DNA of 64,000 bases from Motilibacter rhizosphaerae. Its GTDB lineage: Bacteria; Actinomycetota; Actinomycetes; Motilibacterales; Motilibacteraceae. The notes below the pieces were generated by a model that did no database searches, was not told where the DNA came from, and was given only the letters and a program-made list of their open reading frames with translations. The stretch is from NCBI RefSeq assembly GCF_004216915.1, contig NZ_SGXD01000002.1:496001-560000 (forward strand), given 5' to 3'. How positions within the stretch are numbered: the stretch's first letter is position 1; each line of letters opens with the position of its first letter. A program made the position numbers and the translations under genes. Below are positions 1 to 7,838 of this stretch, in pieces.

Positions 1-2
1 GC

Positions 3-1244
3 GACCTCTCGACCTGGTCGGCACTGTGGCTGGAGACGGCGGGCGTCGCGACCCTGCGGCCCGAGCTGACCACGGCGGCGGACGACACGTTCACCTCCTT
101 CTCCGTGCTGCAGGAGGTGCCGGAGCAGCACCCGACCCTGCGCCCGCACCGGCTCGGCATCGGGCTCTACGACCTCGGCGAGGGGGGCCTCACCCGCCGC
201 CGCTACCTCGAGGTCGACGTCGACGGCGCGAGCACTCCCGTGCCCGAGCTGTTCGGCGAGAAGCGCCCGGACCTCCTGCTGCTCAACGACGAGGACCTGG
301 CGTTCGCGAAGGTGCGCCTCGACGACCGGTCCGTGCAGACCCTCGTCGCGCACATCGACGAGGTCGCCGCGTCGCTGCCCCGCGCGCTGTGCTGGGGGGC
401 GGCCTGGGACATGTGCCGCGACGCGGAGATGCGGCCGCGCGACTACCTCCGCCTCGTCGTCGAGGGCATCGGCAGCGAGACCGACTCCTCGATGCTGCGC
501 ACGGTCCTGCGCCAGGCGGAGGTCGTGGCCCGGCTCTACGTCGAGCCCTCCTTCCGCCAGCGGGCCGCGCAGGTCCTCGCCGACGGCCTGCAGAACCTCG
601 CCCGCCAGGCGGCGCCCGGGTCCGACGCGCAGCTGCAGCTCGTCCGCGCAGCAGCGGCTGCGGCGCGCACTCCGGAGCAGCTGGCGTTCGTCGCCGGGCT
701 CTACGACGGCACGCACCAGCTCGAGGGGCTCGCGGTCGACACCGACCTGCGCTGGGACCTGCTCCACCGCCTCGTCGCGGGCGGGGAGCGCGGGCCGGAG
801 GCCGTCGACGCCGAGCTGGTGCGCGACCGCACCGCGACCGGCGAGCGGCACGCCGCCGCCGCCCGTGCCGCGCAGCCGACCGCCGAGGCGAAGGCCGCGG
901 CGTGGGAGTCGGTCGTCGAGCGCGACGACCTGCCGAACTCCCTGCTGGTCGCGACGATCGGCGGGTTCGCCGAGCCCGGCCAGGAGGAGCTCGTCGCGCC
1001 GTACACCGAGCGCTACTTCGACGCGCTCGAGCGGGTCTGGGCGGCGCGCACCAACGAGACCGCGCAGTCGATCGTCGTCGGGCTGTTCCCGACGCTGCTC
1101 GCCGACGCGGAGCTGCTGGCGCGCACGGACTCCTGGCTCGCCGAGCACGCCGCGGCGCCCTCGTCGCTGCGCCGTCTCGTGCTGGAGTCGCGCGACGGCG
1201 TGGCCCGCGCGCTGCGCGCCCAGCAGCGCGACGCGCAGGACTAG
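3..1244 (+). CDS. pepN: Aminopeptidase N (M1 family), C-terminal part, 5'-truncated
   Basis: The frame is open from the window edge and encodes 413 residues to the TAG at 1242-1244, so the start, the HEXXH zinc site and the catalytic domain lie outside the window. What is seen is the all-helical ERAP1_C-like domain of actinobacterial PepN: it begins in the stretch DLSTWSALWLETAGVATLRP, which precedes the C-terminal domain in this family, and continues through long Ala/Leu/Glu-rich helices to a basic end. M1 aminopeptidases remove N-terminal residues from peptides in the cytosol. The stop codon shares the four bases CTAG with the stop of the convergent MFS gene. Family assignment is firm; activity is known only from the family. 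Confidence 0.88.
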   Translation, partial: DLSTWSALWLETAGVATLRPELTTAADDTFTSFSVLQEVPEQHPTLRPHRLGIGLYDLGEGGLTRRRYLEVDVDGASTPVPELFGEKRPDLLLLNDEDLAFAKVRLDDRSVQTLVAHIDEVAASLPRALCWGAAWDMCRDAEMRPRDYLRLVVEGIGSETDSSMLRTVLRQAEVVARLYVEPSFRQRAAQVLADGLQNLARQAAPGSDAQLQLVRAAAAAARTPEQLAFVAGLYDGTHQLEGLAVDTDLRWDLLHRLVAGGERGPEAVDAELVRDRTATGERHAAAARAAQPTAEAKAAAWESVVERDDLPNSLLVATIGGFAEPGQEELVAPYTERYFDALERVWAARTNETAQSIVVGLFPTLLADAELLARTDSWLAEHAAAPSSLRRLVLESRDGVARALRAQQRDAQD

Positions 1245-2410
1245 CGGCGGGCGCGGAGCCCCGCCAGCAGGAGGACGAGGCAGCCGAGGAGCAGCACGGG
1301 CTCGAGGCCGAAGCCCGCGCGCAGCCCGTACGCGTCGGCGAGGCTCCCGAGCAGGTACGGCGCGGCCGCCGACACGACGCCGGCCGCGAGCTGCGTGCGC
1401 GCGTTGGCGACGTCCTCGTGACCCTCGGCGGCGCCGAGCACGAGGGACAGCGAGAGCGGGTAGAGGTTGGCGACGCCGACCCCGGCGACGAACAGCCCGA
1501 CGACGGCCGGGACGGGCGCGCCCGAGAGCCAGAAGAGGACGAAGCCCGCGGCCGTCACCGCCAGGGAGGCCTGCAGCAGGACGACGCTGCGTCCCGGGGC
1601 CCGCGTGAGCCAGCCCCCGCCCACCCGGCCGACGAGGATGCCGAGGTAGTTGCTGCTCAGCGCGGTCCCGGCGGCCGCGGCGGACATGCCGGTGCCGACG
1701 AGCAGCTGCGGGCCGAAGTAGACCAGGCAGAACTCGACGGCGACCGTGATGGCGGTGAGCACGGCGAACATCCCGCAGGCCAGCGGGATGCCGCCGCGGC
1801 TGTGCGCCTCCGGGCTCCGGGCCGGCACGGGGAGCGGCTCGTGCCGGTAGCGCAGCCAGAGGCCGCCGAACCCCACCGCCGGCAGCACGAGCACGGCCCG
1901 CCAGCCGAGGCCGCTGGCGGCTGACGCGCCCAGCGCCAGGGGGGCCAGGACGGCCGAGGCGGCGGCACCGATGTTGGCCTCGGTCAGCGCGCGCTCCCGC
2001 CGCTCGCCGTGGCCGTCCGAGAGGACCGCCTGCAGCGTCGCCAGCAGCACCGTCCCGCCCAGCCCGAGCAGCCCTGCGCCGACCATCGTCACTGCGATCC
2101 CGCGGCCGAGCAGGAACAGCCCGGCCGCCAGGGAGGTCCCGAGCGCGGAGCCCCAGAGCAGCGGGCCGCGCGCCACGCGCCGCGCGACCGCGGCGAACCC
2201 GGCGCCGGCCACGGCCGCGCCGCCCGACAGCAGCGCCGAGTACGCCCCCAGCGTCGTGTAGGAGAAGCCGAGCTCGTGGCGGAGCAGAGCGAGCGCCGGG
2301 CCGAACGCGTACAGCCACGTGGTCCAGCAGGCCAGCGCCGCGTACGCGAGCACGGTGGGGCGGTCCCGCACGAAGGTCGGGAGTTCCTCGACTGCTGTGT
2401 ACCGGTACAC
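1241..2410 (-). CDS. MFS transporter
   Basis: A 389-residue integral membrane protein with about 12 hydrophobic segments and the layout of a major facilitator; a family-typical loop (ARRVARGPLLWG) follows helix 2 and a polar central loop separates the halves. The substrate is not readable. The GTG at 2410 was chosen as start because a TACAGT -10 hexamer ends exactly 6 nt upstream, giving a leaderless message; an in-frame GTG at 2371 is the alternative. The first bases of the gene lie inside a 16-bp perfect palindrome, and the divergent neighbour is a LacI-type regulator, so repression by that regulator is a reasonable inference. The 3' end interlocks with pepN in CTAG. Confidence 0.8.
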   Translation of the reverse strand: MYRYTAVEELPTFVRDRPTVLAYAALACWTTWLYAFGPALALLRHELGFSYTTLGAYSALLSGGAAVAGAGFAAVARRVARGPLLWGSALGTSLAAGLFLLGRGIAVTMVGAGLLGLGGTVLLATLQAVLSDGHGERRERALTEANIGAAASAVLAPLALGASAASGLGWRAVLVLPAVGFGGLWLRYRHEPLPVPARSPEAHSRGGIPLACGMFAVLTAITVAVEFCLVYFGPQLLVGTGMSAAAAGTALSSNYLGILVGRVGGGWLTRAPGRSVVLLQASLAVTAAGFVLFWLSGAPVPAVVGLFVAGVGVANLYPLSLSLVLGAAEGHEDVANARTQLAAGVVSAAAPYLLGSLADAYGLRAGFGLEPVLLLGCLVLLLAGLRARR

Positions 2411-2411
2411 A
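2396..2411. promoter_or_regulatory. Palindromic operator between the MFS and LacI-type genes
   Basis: TGTGTACCGGTACACA is a perfect 16-bp inverted repeat with a central CG, as LacI-family operators often have. It covers the start codon of the MFS gene and lies just upstream of the -10 box of the regulator, so one bound dimer could control both. That the adjacent regulator binds it is inferred from position and symmetry. Confidence 0.75.
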
Positions 2412-2413
2412 CC

Positions 2414-2422
2414 TAGACTGTA
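2414..2422. promoter_or_regulatory. Overlapping divergent -10 boxes
   Basis: On the plus strand TAGACT (2414-2419) is followed after 7 nt by the GTG of the LacI-type gene. On the minus strand TACAGT (2422-2417) is followed after 6 nt by the GTG of the MFS gene. The hexamers overlap by 3 bp, so the two promoters cannot easily be occupied together, and both transcripts would be leaderless. Confidence 0.6.
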
Positions 2423-2426
2423 GGCC

Positions 2427-3482
2427 GTGCCCCCCTCCCCTGGCGAGTCCCCGCGGCGCCCGACCATGCGCGAGGTGGCGCGCGCCGCGGGCGTCTCGGT
2501 CATGACGGTGTCGTACGCCTACTCCCAGCCGGAGCGCGTCTCACCGGAGACCGCCGCTCGGGTACGGGCCGCCGCCGAGCAGCTCGGGTACCCGGGTCCG
2601 CACCCCGCCGCGAGCTCGCTGCGCCGGGGCCGCGTGGGCACGCTCGGCGTCGTGCTCGGGGAGCGGCTGAGCTACGCGTTCGACGACCCGCAGGCCGCGC
2701 GCTTCCTCGCCGGCATCGCCGACGTCTGCGCGGAGGAGGGCGTGGGGCTCACGCTGCTGCCCATCACGGGCGCCGACTCCGACCGCGAGCGCGTCGCGCG
2801 CGCCGTCGTCGACGGCCTCGTCGTGTGGACGACCAGCGACGACGACCCCGTCCTCGACGCCGTGGCCGCCACGGGGCTCCCCGCCGTGGTGCACAACGGC
2901 CCGCACTCCCGCGGGCTCCCCGTGATCGGCATCGACGACCGCGCGGCGGCGGAGGAGGTGGGGCGTACGGCGTGGCGGGGCTCGCGCCGCCCGCTCGTGC
3001 TGGGGTTCCCGCTCGACCGCGAGCGCGAGCGGCTCCTGCTGCGGGCGGACGAGGTCGGCGAGGTCCGCTACCCGGTCACGCGGCACCGCTGGGAGGGGCT
3101 GCGCGCTGCGTGGACCGCGGCGGGTCGCCCGGCCGCGGAGCTGCGGCTCGCGGTGTGCCCGGACAACGCGACGGAGGTCGGCGAGGCGTTCGTCGCGGAG
3201 CTGCTCGCCGCGGGAGACCGCCCCGACGCCGTCGCCGCGATGAGCGACGAGCTCGCCCTCGGTGCCCTGCGGGCCGTGGCCGCGGCGGGGCTGCGGGTGC
3301 CGGACGAGGTGGCCCTCACCGGCTGGGACGACAGCCCCGAGGCTGCGCGGGCCGGGCTGACGACGGTGGCCCAGTCGCTGCGCGACCAGGGCGCGGAGTG
3401 CGCCCGGCTCGTGCTCGGCCGCACCGCCGACCCGCTCGTCGAGCACGCCTGGCACGTCGTGGTGCGCGGCTCGACGCGGTAG
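2427..3482 (+). CDS. LacI-family transcriptional regulator
   Basis: 351 residues, the usual length for the family. Residues 13-56 form the DNA-binding head: TMREVARAAGVSVMTVSYAY is a classic LacI helix-turn-helix, followed by SPETAARVRAAAEQLGYP and the hinge. The rest is a periplasmic-binding-protein-like effector domain ending with ALTGWDDSPEAA and TTVAQSLRDQG, segments conserved near the effector cleft and dimer interface. Effector unknown. The GTG start follows TAGACT by 7 nt, so the message is probably leaderless. It diverges from an MFS transporter across a palindromic operator, which suggests local control of that transporter and possible autoregulation. Confidence 0.9.
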   Translation: MPPSPGESPRRPTMREVARAAGVSVMTVSYAYSQPERVSPETAARVRAAAEQLGYPGPHPAASSLRRGRVGTLGVVLGERLSYAFDDPQAARFLAGIADVCAEEGVGLTLLPITGADSDRERVARAVVDGLVVWTTSDDDPVLDAVAATGLPAVVHNGPHSRGLPVIGIDDRAAAEEVGRTAWRGSRRPLVLGFPLDRERERLLLRADEVGEVRYPVTRHRWEGLRAAWTAAGRPAAELRLAVCPDNATEVGEAFVAELLAAGDRPDAVAAMSDELALGALRAVAAAGLRVPDEVALTGWDDSPEAARAGLTTVAQSLRDQGAECARLVLGRTADPLVEHAWHVVVRGSTR

Positions 3483-3501
3483 TCCCTTGCATTCGTCCTA
3501 C

Positions 3502-3517
3502 TCGCGATATATCGTGA
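3502..3517. promoter_or_regulatory. Palindrome upstream of the PadR gene
   Basis: TCGCGATATATCGTGA is a 16-bp inverted repeat with one mismatched pair and a perfect 10-bp AT-rich core (CGATATATCG, 3505-3514), conspicuous in this GC-rich background. It lies 33 bp before the PadR start codon. Autoregulation through such sites is common for PadR proteins; this is inference. Confidence 0.6.
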
Positions 3518-3550
3518 CTGTTGTCAGAACAGACGACACGAGGAGGAGCG

Positions 3551-4174
3551 ATGCGCGAGCACAGCCCCTGGAACGGCCCGTGGGGGCCGAGACGACCCCA
3601 CCACCACCCCGAAGGGCACCACCCCGAGGGACACCACCCCGAGGGACTCAGCCCGTACGGGCCGCCGCACGAGCACCCGCACGAGCGGGGTCGGCGCGGC
3701 GGGCACGGCGGCCCCGGCCGGCGTGGTCCCGGCGGTCGCGGCCGCGCCCAGCGCGGTGACGTCCGTGCAGCGGCGCTGCTGCTGCTGGCCGAGGAGCCGA
3801 TGCACGGCTACCAGCTCATGCAGGCCATGGCGGAGCGCACCGGAGGCGCCTGGCGACCGAGCCCCGGCGCGGTGTACCCCACCCTCGCCCAGCTCGAGGA
3901 CGAGGGGCTGGTCACGGTCCGCTCGGAGGGCGGGCGCAAGCTGGTCACGCTGACCGACGCAGGGCGCGAGCAGGCCGCCGGCCTGGAGGACCCGTTCGTC
4001 GCGCTGAGCGACGACGCCGACCGCCCCGACCTGCGCCGGATCCTGGAGGACGTCCACCACGCGGCGCGGCAGATCAGCAGCCGCGGGAGCGCCGCGCAGC
4101 TCGAGGCGGCCGCGAAGGCGCTCGCCGAGGCGCGGCGCGCGCTCTACCTGCTGCTCGCCGACGGCGACGGCTGA
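3551..4174 (+). CDS. PadR-family regulator with His-rich N-terminal extension
   Basis: The ATG at 3551 follows an AGGAGG at 3541-3546, giving 207 residues. Residues 1 to about 65 are low complexity and rich in His, Gly, Pro and Arg, with HHPEG repeated three times. From about residue 66 a PadR winged helix follows: GDVRAAALLLLAEEPMHGYQ, then PSPGAVYPTLAQLEDEGLV with the characteristic YPTL turn, then a recognition wing ending in TLTDAGRE. A C-terminal helical dimerisation region (residues 140-207) completes it. PadR proteins repress genes in response to small molecules or stress; the His-rich arm could bind metal ions, but that is only suggested by composition. The next gene is convergent. 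Confidence 0.88.
   Translation: MREHSPWNGPWGPRRPHHHPEGHHPEGHHPEGLSPYGPPHEHPHERGRRGGHGGPGRRGPGGRGRAQRGDVRAAALLLLAEEPMHGYQLMQAMAERTGGAWRPSPGAVYPTLAQLEDEGLVTVRSEGGRKLVTLTDAGREQAAGLEDPFVALSDDADRPDLRRILEDVHHAARQISSRGSAAQLEAAAKALAEARRALYLLLADGDG
3602..3646 (+). repeat. Three 15-bp coding repeats (HHPEG)
   Basis: Units at 3602-3616, 3617-3631 and 3632-3646 read CACCACCCCGA(A/G)GG(G/A) and each encodes HHPEG inside the PadR N-terminal extension. They look like a recent tandem expansion in a disordered region. Confidence 0.85.
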
Positions 4175-4196
4175 CCCGGTCGTGGAACCAGCGGGG

Positions 4197-4580
4197 CTAG
4201 CGGCTGAGCGCGCTCGCGTGCTCGCCGAGCATGCGGATGCCGTTGACGATGCCGCCGGCGAGGTCGCCGCTGCCGAACGACGAGGTCATCGCCAGCGCGG
4301 CGAGCGTCGCCGAGCGCTCGTCGAGCCGGCGGGCGGCGCGGGCGCCGGTGACGAGCTCGAGCCGCCGCGCGGCGGGGTCGACGGCCACGAGCGCGACGTC
4401 GGCACCGGCGGCGCCGAGACCGGCGAGCAGCTGCTCGGCCCGCGCCCGCGGCTGGGCGCCGAGCGCGCCGACGTAGACGCTCACGTGGAGCCCGGCACGC
4501 TCGCGGACCTCGGCCCGCGCGCGCTCGATGGCCGCCTGCTGCTTGTCGCTGAACGCCTCACCACTCGGCACTGACGCCAC
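4197..4580 (-). CDS. DUF5130 family protein
   Basis: 127 residues from GTG 4580 (a second in-frame GTG lies at 4571). The sequence has the pattern of this small actinobacterial family: GEAFSDKQQAAIERA, then LHVSVYVGALG, a hydrophobic strand VALVAVDPAARRLELVTG, and the C-terminal SFGSGDLAGGIVNGIRML. It resembles TPM-fold proteins. Function is not established. It overlaps the upstream membrane-protein gene by about 23 bp on the same strand, so the two are probably translated together; I recall the same pairing in other actinobacteria. Converges with padR. Confidence 0.75.
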   Translation of the reverse strand: MASVPSGEAFSDKQQAAIERARAEVRERAGLHVSVYVGALGAQPRARAEQLLAGLGAAGADVALVAVDPAARRLELVTGARAARRLDERSATLAALAMTSSFGSGDLAGGIVNGIRMLGEHASALSR

Positions 4581-4929
4581 CCGTCCCCTCGGCCCGCGGG
4601 GCGTCGTCGGCGGCGGCGGCGCCCGCGGACGGCCCGCCGAACCACACGGGTGCAGCACGCCAGCCGACGCCCGGGCGGTAGCGCGGGCCGCGGGTCGCGC
4701 CGGGCGCGAACGTCAGCACCGCCACCACGACGGAGACGAGCAGCGGGATGCCGATGTAGATCGCCACGCCGGCCAGCACGCTGATGCCGGGGCCGGGGTC
4801 GTCGCCGTCGTAGCGGCGGTTGCCCAACGCGTAGGCGCTCGGGGAGGCCGTGAGAGCGAGCAGCGGCAGGAGGGCGGCGTACGTCCGGGCGACCAGTCGC
4901 GGACGCCAGAGCGCGGATCGGCGAGTCAC
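4558..4929 (-). CDS. Small membrane protein paired with the DUF5130 protein
   Basis: 123 residues from GTG 4929. A first hydrophobic segment near residues 14-35 (TYAALLPLLALTASPSAYAL) resembles a signal or anchor, and a second, ISVLAGVAIYIGIPLLVSVV, spans roughly residues 48-73, followed by RGPRYRPGVGW and a W-F-G motif in the tail. No known catalytic domain. The start at 4929 is preferred over GTG 4947 because TAGGCT at 4942-4937 lies exactly 7 nt upstream. Its 3' end overlaps the DUF5130 gene. Confidence 0.68.
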   Translation of the reverse strand: MTRRSALWRPRLVARTYAALLPLLALTASPSAYALGNRRYDGDDPGPGISVLAGVAIYIGIPLLVSVVVAVLTFAPGATRGPRYRPGVGWRAAPVWFGGPSAGAAAADDAPRAEGTGGVSAEW

Positions 4930-4936
4930 AGCCCGC

Positions 4937-4942
4937 AGCCTA
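4937..4942 (-). promoter_or_regulatory. Leaderless -10 box made from the malQ stop codon
   Basis: TAGGCT on the minus strand, 7 nt before GTG 4929. Its first three bases are the TAG stop codon of malQ, so the DUF5130 pair can be transcribed independently although it directly follows malQ. Confidence 0.5.
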
Positions 4943-7105
4943 GCCACGGTCCGCCGCCGCCCGCGCGAGGGAGTCGCGCACCACGCGGGCCAGCGACTCC
5001 GCGCGGGCGTCGGAGACCAGCTCCTCGAGCAGCACCGGGCGCCCGGACCCGTCGCAGAGCGGGAAGCGCCAGTTGGGGTACTCCCGGAACGTCCCCGGCT
5101 GGTTGACCGCGCGGCGGTCCCCCACCGCGTCGGGCAGGGCGACCGAGACGAGGCGCGCCGGAGAGGCGCAGACGAGCCGGTGCAGCGCCTCGACGACCGC
5201 CTGCTCGTCGTGCTCGTCCTCGGGGCGCAGGAACCCGTGCTGCAGCAGGAACTCCACCCACGACCGCTGGTCCGCGGCGTCGGCGGCGCGCTCCTCCTCG
5301 ACCGGCCGGGTCAGCAGCCCGAGCTCGTCGCGGATGCGGATGTGCTCGCCGGCGAGGTAGCCCGCCGTCGGCGGGAGGTCGTGGGTGGTCACCGAGGCCA
5401 GCGACAGCTCGCGCCACCGCTCGGGCGGAAGCGGCACGCCCGCGTCCCAGTCGCGCTCGAACCACAGGATGGACGTGCCGAGCACGCCGCGGTCGGAGAG
5501 GAACTCGCGCACGCCGGGCTCGACCGTGCCGAGGTCCTCGCCCACGACGACCGCCCCGGCCCGCGCGGCCTCGAGGCAGAGGATGCCGACGAGGGCCTCG
5601 GGGTCGTAGCGGACGTAGGTCCCCTCGGTCGGCGGCTGGCCCTGCGGCACCCACCACAGGCGGAAGAGCCCGAGGATGTGGTCGACCCGGATGCCGCCGG
5701 AGTGCCGCAGGATCGTGCGCAGCATGGCGCGGTAGGCGGCGTACCCCGTCTCGACGAGGACGTCCGGGCGCCACGGCGGCTGCGACCAGTCCTGGCCCTG
5801 CTGGTTGTACGCGTCGGGCGGCGCTCCGACGCTCACCCCCTGGGCGAGCGCCGACTGCAGCGCCCACGCGTCGGCGCTCGACGGGTGCACGCCGACGGCC
5901 AGGTCGTGCATGATCCCGAGCCGCATGCCGGCGTCGGTCGCGGCCTGCTGCGCCGCGGTCATCTGCTCGTCGAGCAGCCACTGCAGCCAGGAGAAGAAGT
6001 CGACCCGGTCGGCGAGCCGCGCCCGCGCCTCCTCGACCGCCGGGGAGCGCGGGTCGCGCAGCTCCTCCGGCCACTCCTGCCAGCTCGCGCGCCGCTCCTC
6101 GAGCAGCGCGCACCAGGTGGCGAAGTCGACCAGGCCGCCGCCCTCGCGCGCGAGGAACGCGTGGTACGCCGCCTCCCGCCGCTCGTCGCGCGCGACCGCG
6201 TGGAGCAGCCCGAGGGCCTCCCGCTTCGCGGCCCACACGCTGTCGCGGTCGATGGGGTCCGGAGTGCGCGAGGCGGCGCGCTGCTCCTCGCCCAGGGCGG
6301 CGACCCGGGCGCGGTCCTCCTCGCCGAGCGCGACCAGCTCAGGGACGTCCTCGACGCGCAGGTAGACGGGGTTGACGAAGCGGCGCGTCGACGGGAGGTA
6401 GGGCGAGGGCTCCATCGGCTCGACGGGCTCGGCGGCGTGGAGCGGGTTCACGAGGACGTAGTCCGCCCCCTGCTCCCCCGCCCAGCGGGCGAGCGTGGCG
6501 AGGTCGCGCAGGTCGCCGAGGCCCCACGACGCGCCGGAGCGCGAGGAGTACAGCTGCGTCGCGAAGCCCCAGGCCCGCGTCCCCGGCTCGGGCAGCTCCA
6601 GCCGCCGGGGGGTGACGATGAGCAGGCCGTCGCCCTGCGCCCCGCCGCCGGCGACCAGCTGGTGGTAGCCGAGCGGCAGGTCCTCGGGGAGACGGAACGT
6701 CGCCTCGCCCGTCTGGACGCCGTCGACCGTGCGCGGCTCCACCCAGCGCTCGACCTGCTCGAGCTCCACCCGGCCCCCGGACTCGAGCTCGACCGACACG
6801 GTCGCCGGGCTGCCGTGCGGGACGTGCACGGGGATCTCCGCGCGCGTCCCCTGCCGGACGACGGTGCACGGGGGGACCACCCGGCGCCACGGCGCGAGCT
6901 GCTGCTCCTCGAGGGCGGCGGCCGGGTCGGAGGCGTCGACGCCGAGCGCGGTCAGCACCGCGCGGATCGTCTCCGGGTCCACCTCGCGGTGGTGGCCCTG
7001 CCAGTCGTGGAACTCCGTGGAGACGTGGAAGGCCGAGGCGAGCTCGGCCAGCGCGGGGGGCAGTCCTGTCACACGTGCCGTCGTGCCCACCCCACGCCGG
7101 GTCAC
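4940..7105 (-). CDS. malQ: 4-alpha-glucanotransferase (amylomaltase, GH77)
   Basis: 721 residues; actinobacterial MalQ carries an N-terminal extension, as here (residues 1 to about 180, with beta-rich segments before the barrel). GH77 hallmarks are visible: GAPPDAYNQQGQDW near residue 427, GGIRVDHILGLFR near 472 containing the nucleophile Asp, GEDLGTVEPG near 521 containing the acid/base Glu, and SVTTHDLPPTAGY near 570 with the third Asp. It transfers alpha-1,4-glucan segments between maltooligosaccharides in the cytosol, in maltodextrin and glycogen turnover. Start is uncertain: 7105 gives the longest form, GTG 7072 is a plausible alternative. A GH13 alpha-glucosidase lies 9 kb away. Confidence 0.93.
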   Translation of the reverse strand: MTRRGVGTTARVTGLPPALAELASAFHVSTEFHDWQGHHREVDPETIRAVLTALGVDASDPAAALEEQQLAPWRRVVPPCTVVRQGTRAEIPVHVPHGSPATVSVELESGGRVELEQVERWVEPRTVDGVQTGEATFRLPEDLPLGYHQLVAGGGAQGDGLLIVTPRRLELPEPGTRAWGFATQLYSSRSGASWGLGDLRDLATLARWAGEQGADYVLVNPLHAAEPVEPMEPSPYLPSTRRFVNPVYLRVEDVPELVALGEEDRARVAALGEEQRAASRTPDPIDRDSVWAAKREALGLLHAVARDERREAAYHAFLAREGGGLVDFATWCALLEERRASWQEWPEELRDPRSPAVEEARARLADRVDFFSWLQWLLDEQMTAAQQAATDAGMRLGIMHDLAVGVHPSSADAWALQSALAQGVSVGAPPDAYNQQGQDWSQPPWRPDVLVETGYAAYRAMLRTILRHSGGIRVDHILGLFRLWWVPQGQPPTEGTYVRYDPEALVGILCLEAARAGAVVVGEDLGTVEPGVREFLSDRGVLGTSILWFERDWDAGVPLPPERWRELSLASVTTHDLPPTAGYLAGEHIRIRDELGLLTRPVEEERAADAADQRSWVEFLLQHGFLRPEDEHDEQAVVEALHRLVCASPARLVSVALPDAVGDRRAVNQPGTFREYPNWRFPLCDGSGRPVLLEELVSDARAESLARVVRDSLARAAADRG

Positions 7106-7121
7106 ACCGCTGCGCGCCGCC

Positions 7122-7135
7122 GCGTGATCATGCGG
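7122..7135 (-). repeat. TGCATGATCACGG repeat core at the HNH stop codon
   Basis: The minus strand reads CCGCATGATCACGC, the core of the dispersed palindromic repeat seen at several other intergenic sites. The TGA of the HNH gene (7130-7128) lies inside it. Confidence 0.55.
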
Positions 7136-7658
7136 CTGTCCCGGTCGGCGCGCCCTCGACGCCCGCCAGCGCGAGGTACGGCTCCCAGAGCGGCTCGCGG
7201 CGGCCCCACCCGACGACCAGGGCGATGCTCGCCGGCGGCTCCCCCGGGGTGAACGGCAGCTCCCAGCCGAGGTCGGCGAGCAGGGCGTCGCCCTTGCGGT
7301 GGTTGCACCGGCAGCAGGCGGCGACGACGTTCGTCCACGCGTGCTGGCCGCCGCGCGAGCGCGGGATCACGTGGTCGACGGTGTCGGCGCGCTTCGGGCA
7401 GTACGCGCAGCGGTGCGCGTCGCGCTCCAGGACGGCGCGCCGGGTCAGCGGCACGCCGCGGCGGTAGGGCACCCGGACGTAGGAACGGAGACGGACCACG
7501 ACGGGGACGTCCATCGTGGTCCGCTCGGAGTGCAGCAGGCGGTCCGGGGCTCTCTCGACGACCACGGCCTTCTGGTTGAGCACGAGGACGACGGCGCGGC
7601 GCAGCGGCACGACGCAGAGGGGCTCGAGGCTCGCGTTGAGGACGAGCGCGTGCGCCAT
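7128..7658 (-). CDS. HNH endonuclease family protein
   Basis: 176 residues from ATG 7658, with GGGAGG 5 nt upstream. The N-terminal half (ALVLNASLEPLCVVPLRRAV) is a conserved beta-rich region found in this actinobacterial HNH group. The HNH module follows: CAYC and CCRCN supply zinc-binding pairs, and DHVIPRSRGGQHAWTNVV carries the catalytic His and the Asn of the motif, ending NHRKGD. Genomic role unknown; such single-copy HNH proteins are widespread in actinobacteria outside any mobile element. The stop codon sits in a repeat core, just upstream of malQ on the same strand. Confidence 0.85.
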   Translation of the reverse strand: MAHALVLNASLEPLCVVPLRRAVVLVLNQKAVVVERAPDRLLHSERTTMDVPVVVRLRSYVRVPYRRGVPLTRRAVLERDAHRCAYCPKRADTVDHVIPRSRGGQHAWTNVVAACCRCNHRKGDALLADLGWELPFTPGEPPASIALVVGWGRREPLWEPYLALAGVEGAPTGTAA

Positions 7659-7825
7659 ACCAGCCTCCCGGGCGTGTTCGCCGGCGCGTGGCTCGCGTCG
7701 GTCTGCGCAGGGCCAGTCTGCGCCCGGTACGCCCGTTTGACCACCACATTGCGCTCCTGTCACACACCGTTCACACGGCCGCTGCCCGGCCCCTCGGCCT
7801 CCGGGCGACGTGGCCGGCCGCCGCA

Positions 7826-7831
7826 TAGGGT
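7826..7831 (+). promoter_or_regulatory. Leaderless -10 box of the prolyl oligopeptidase gene
   Basis: TAGGGT followed by 7 nt and then ATG 7839, with no Shine-Dalgarno sequence between. Confidence 0.55.
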
Positions 7832-7838
7832 CGGCGGC

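Noticed and set aside
3598..3646. Minisatellite as a non-coding element
   Set aside because: The 15-bp units keep frame and encode HHPEG within a well-supported PadR gene.
4850..7252. 800-residue plus-strand open frame opposite malQ
   Set aside because: Arg/Gly/Ala-rich antisense shadow of a clear GH77 gene, produced by high GC; no domain recognisable.
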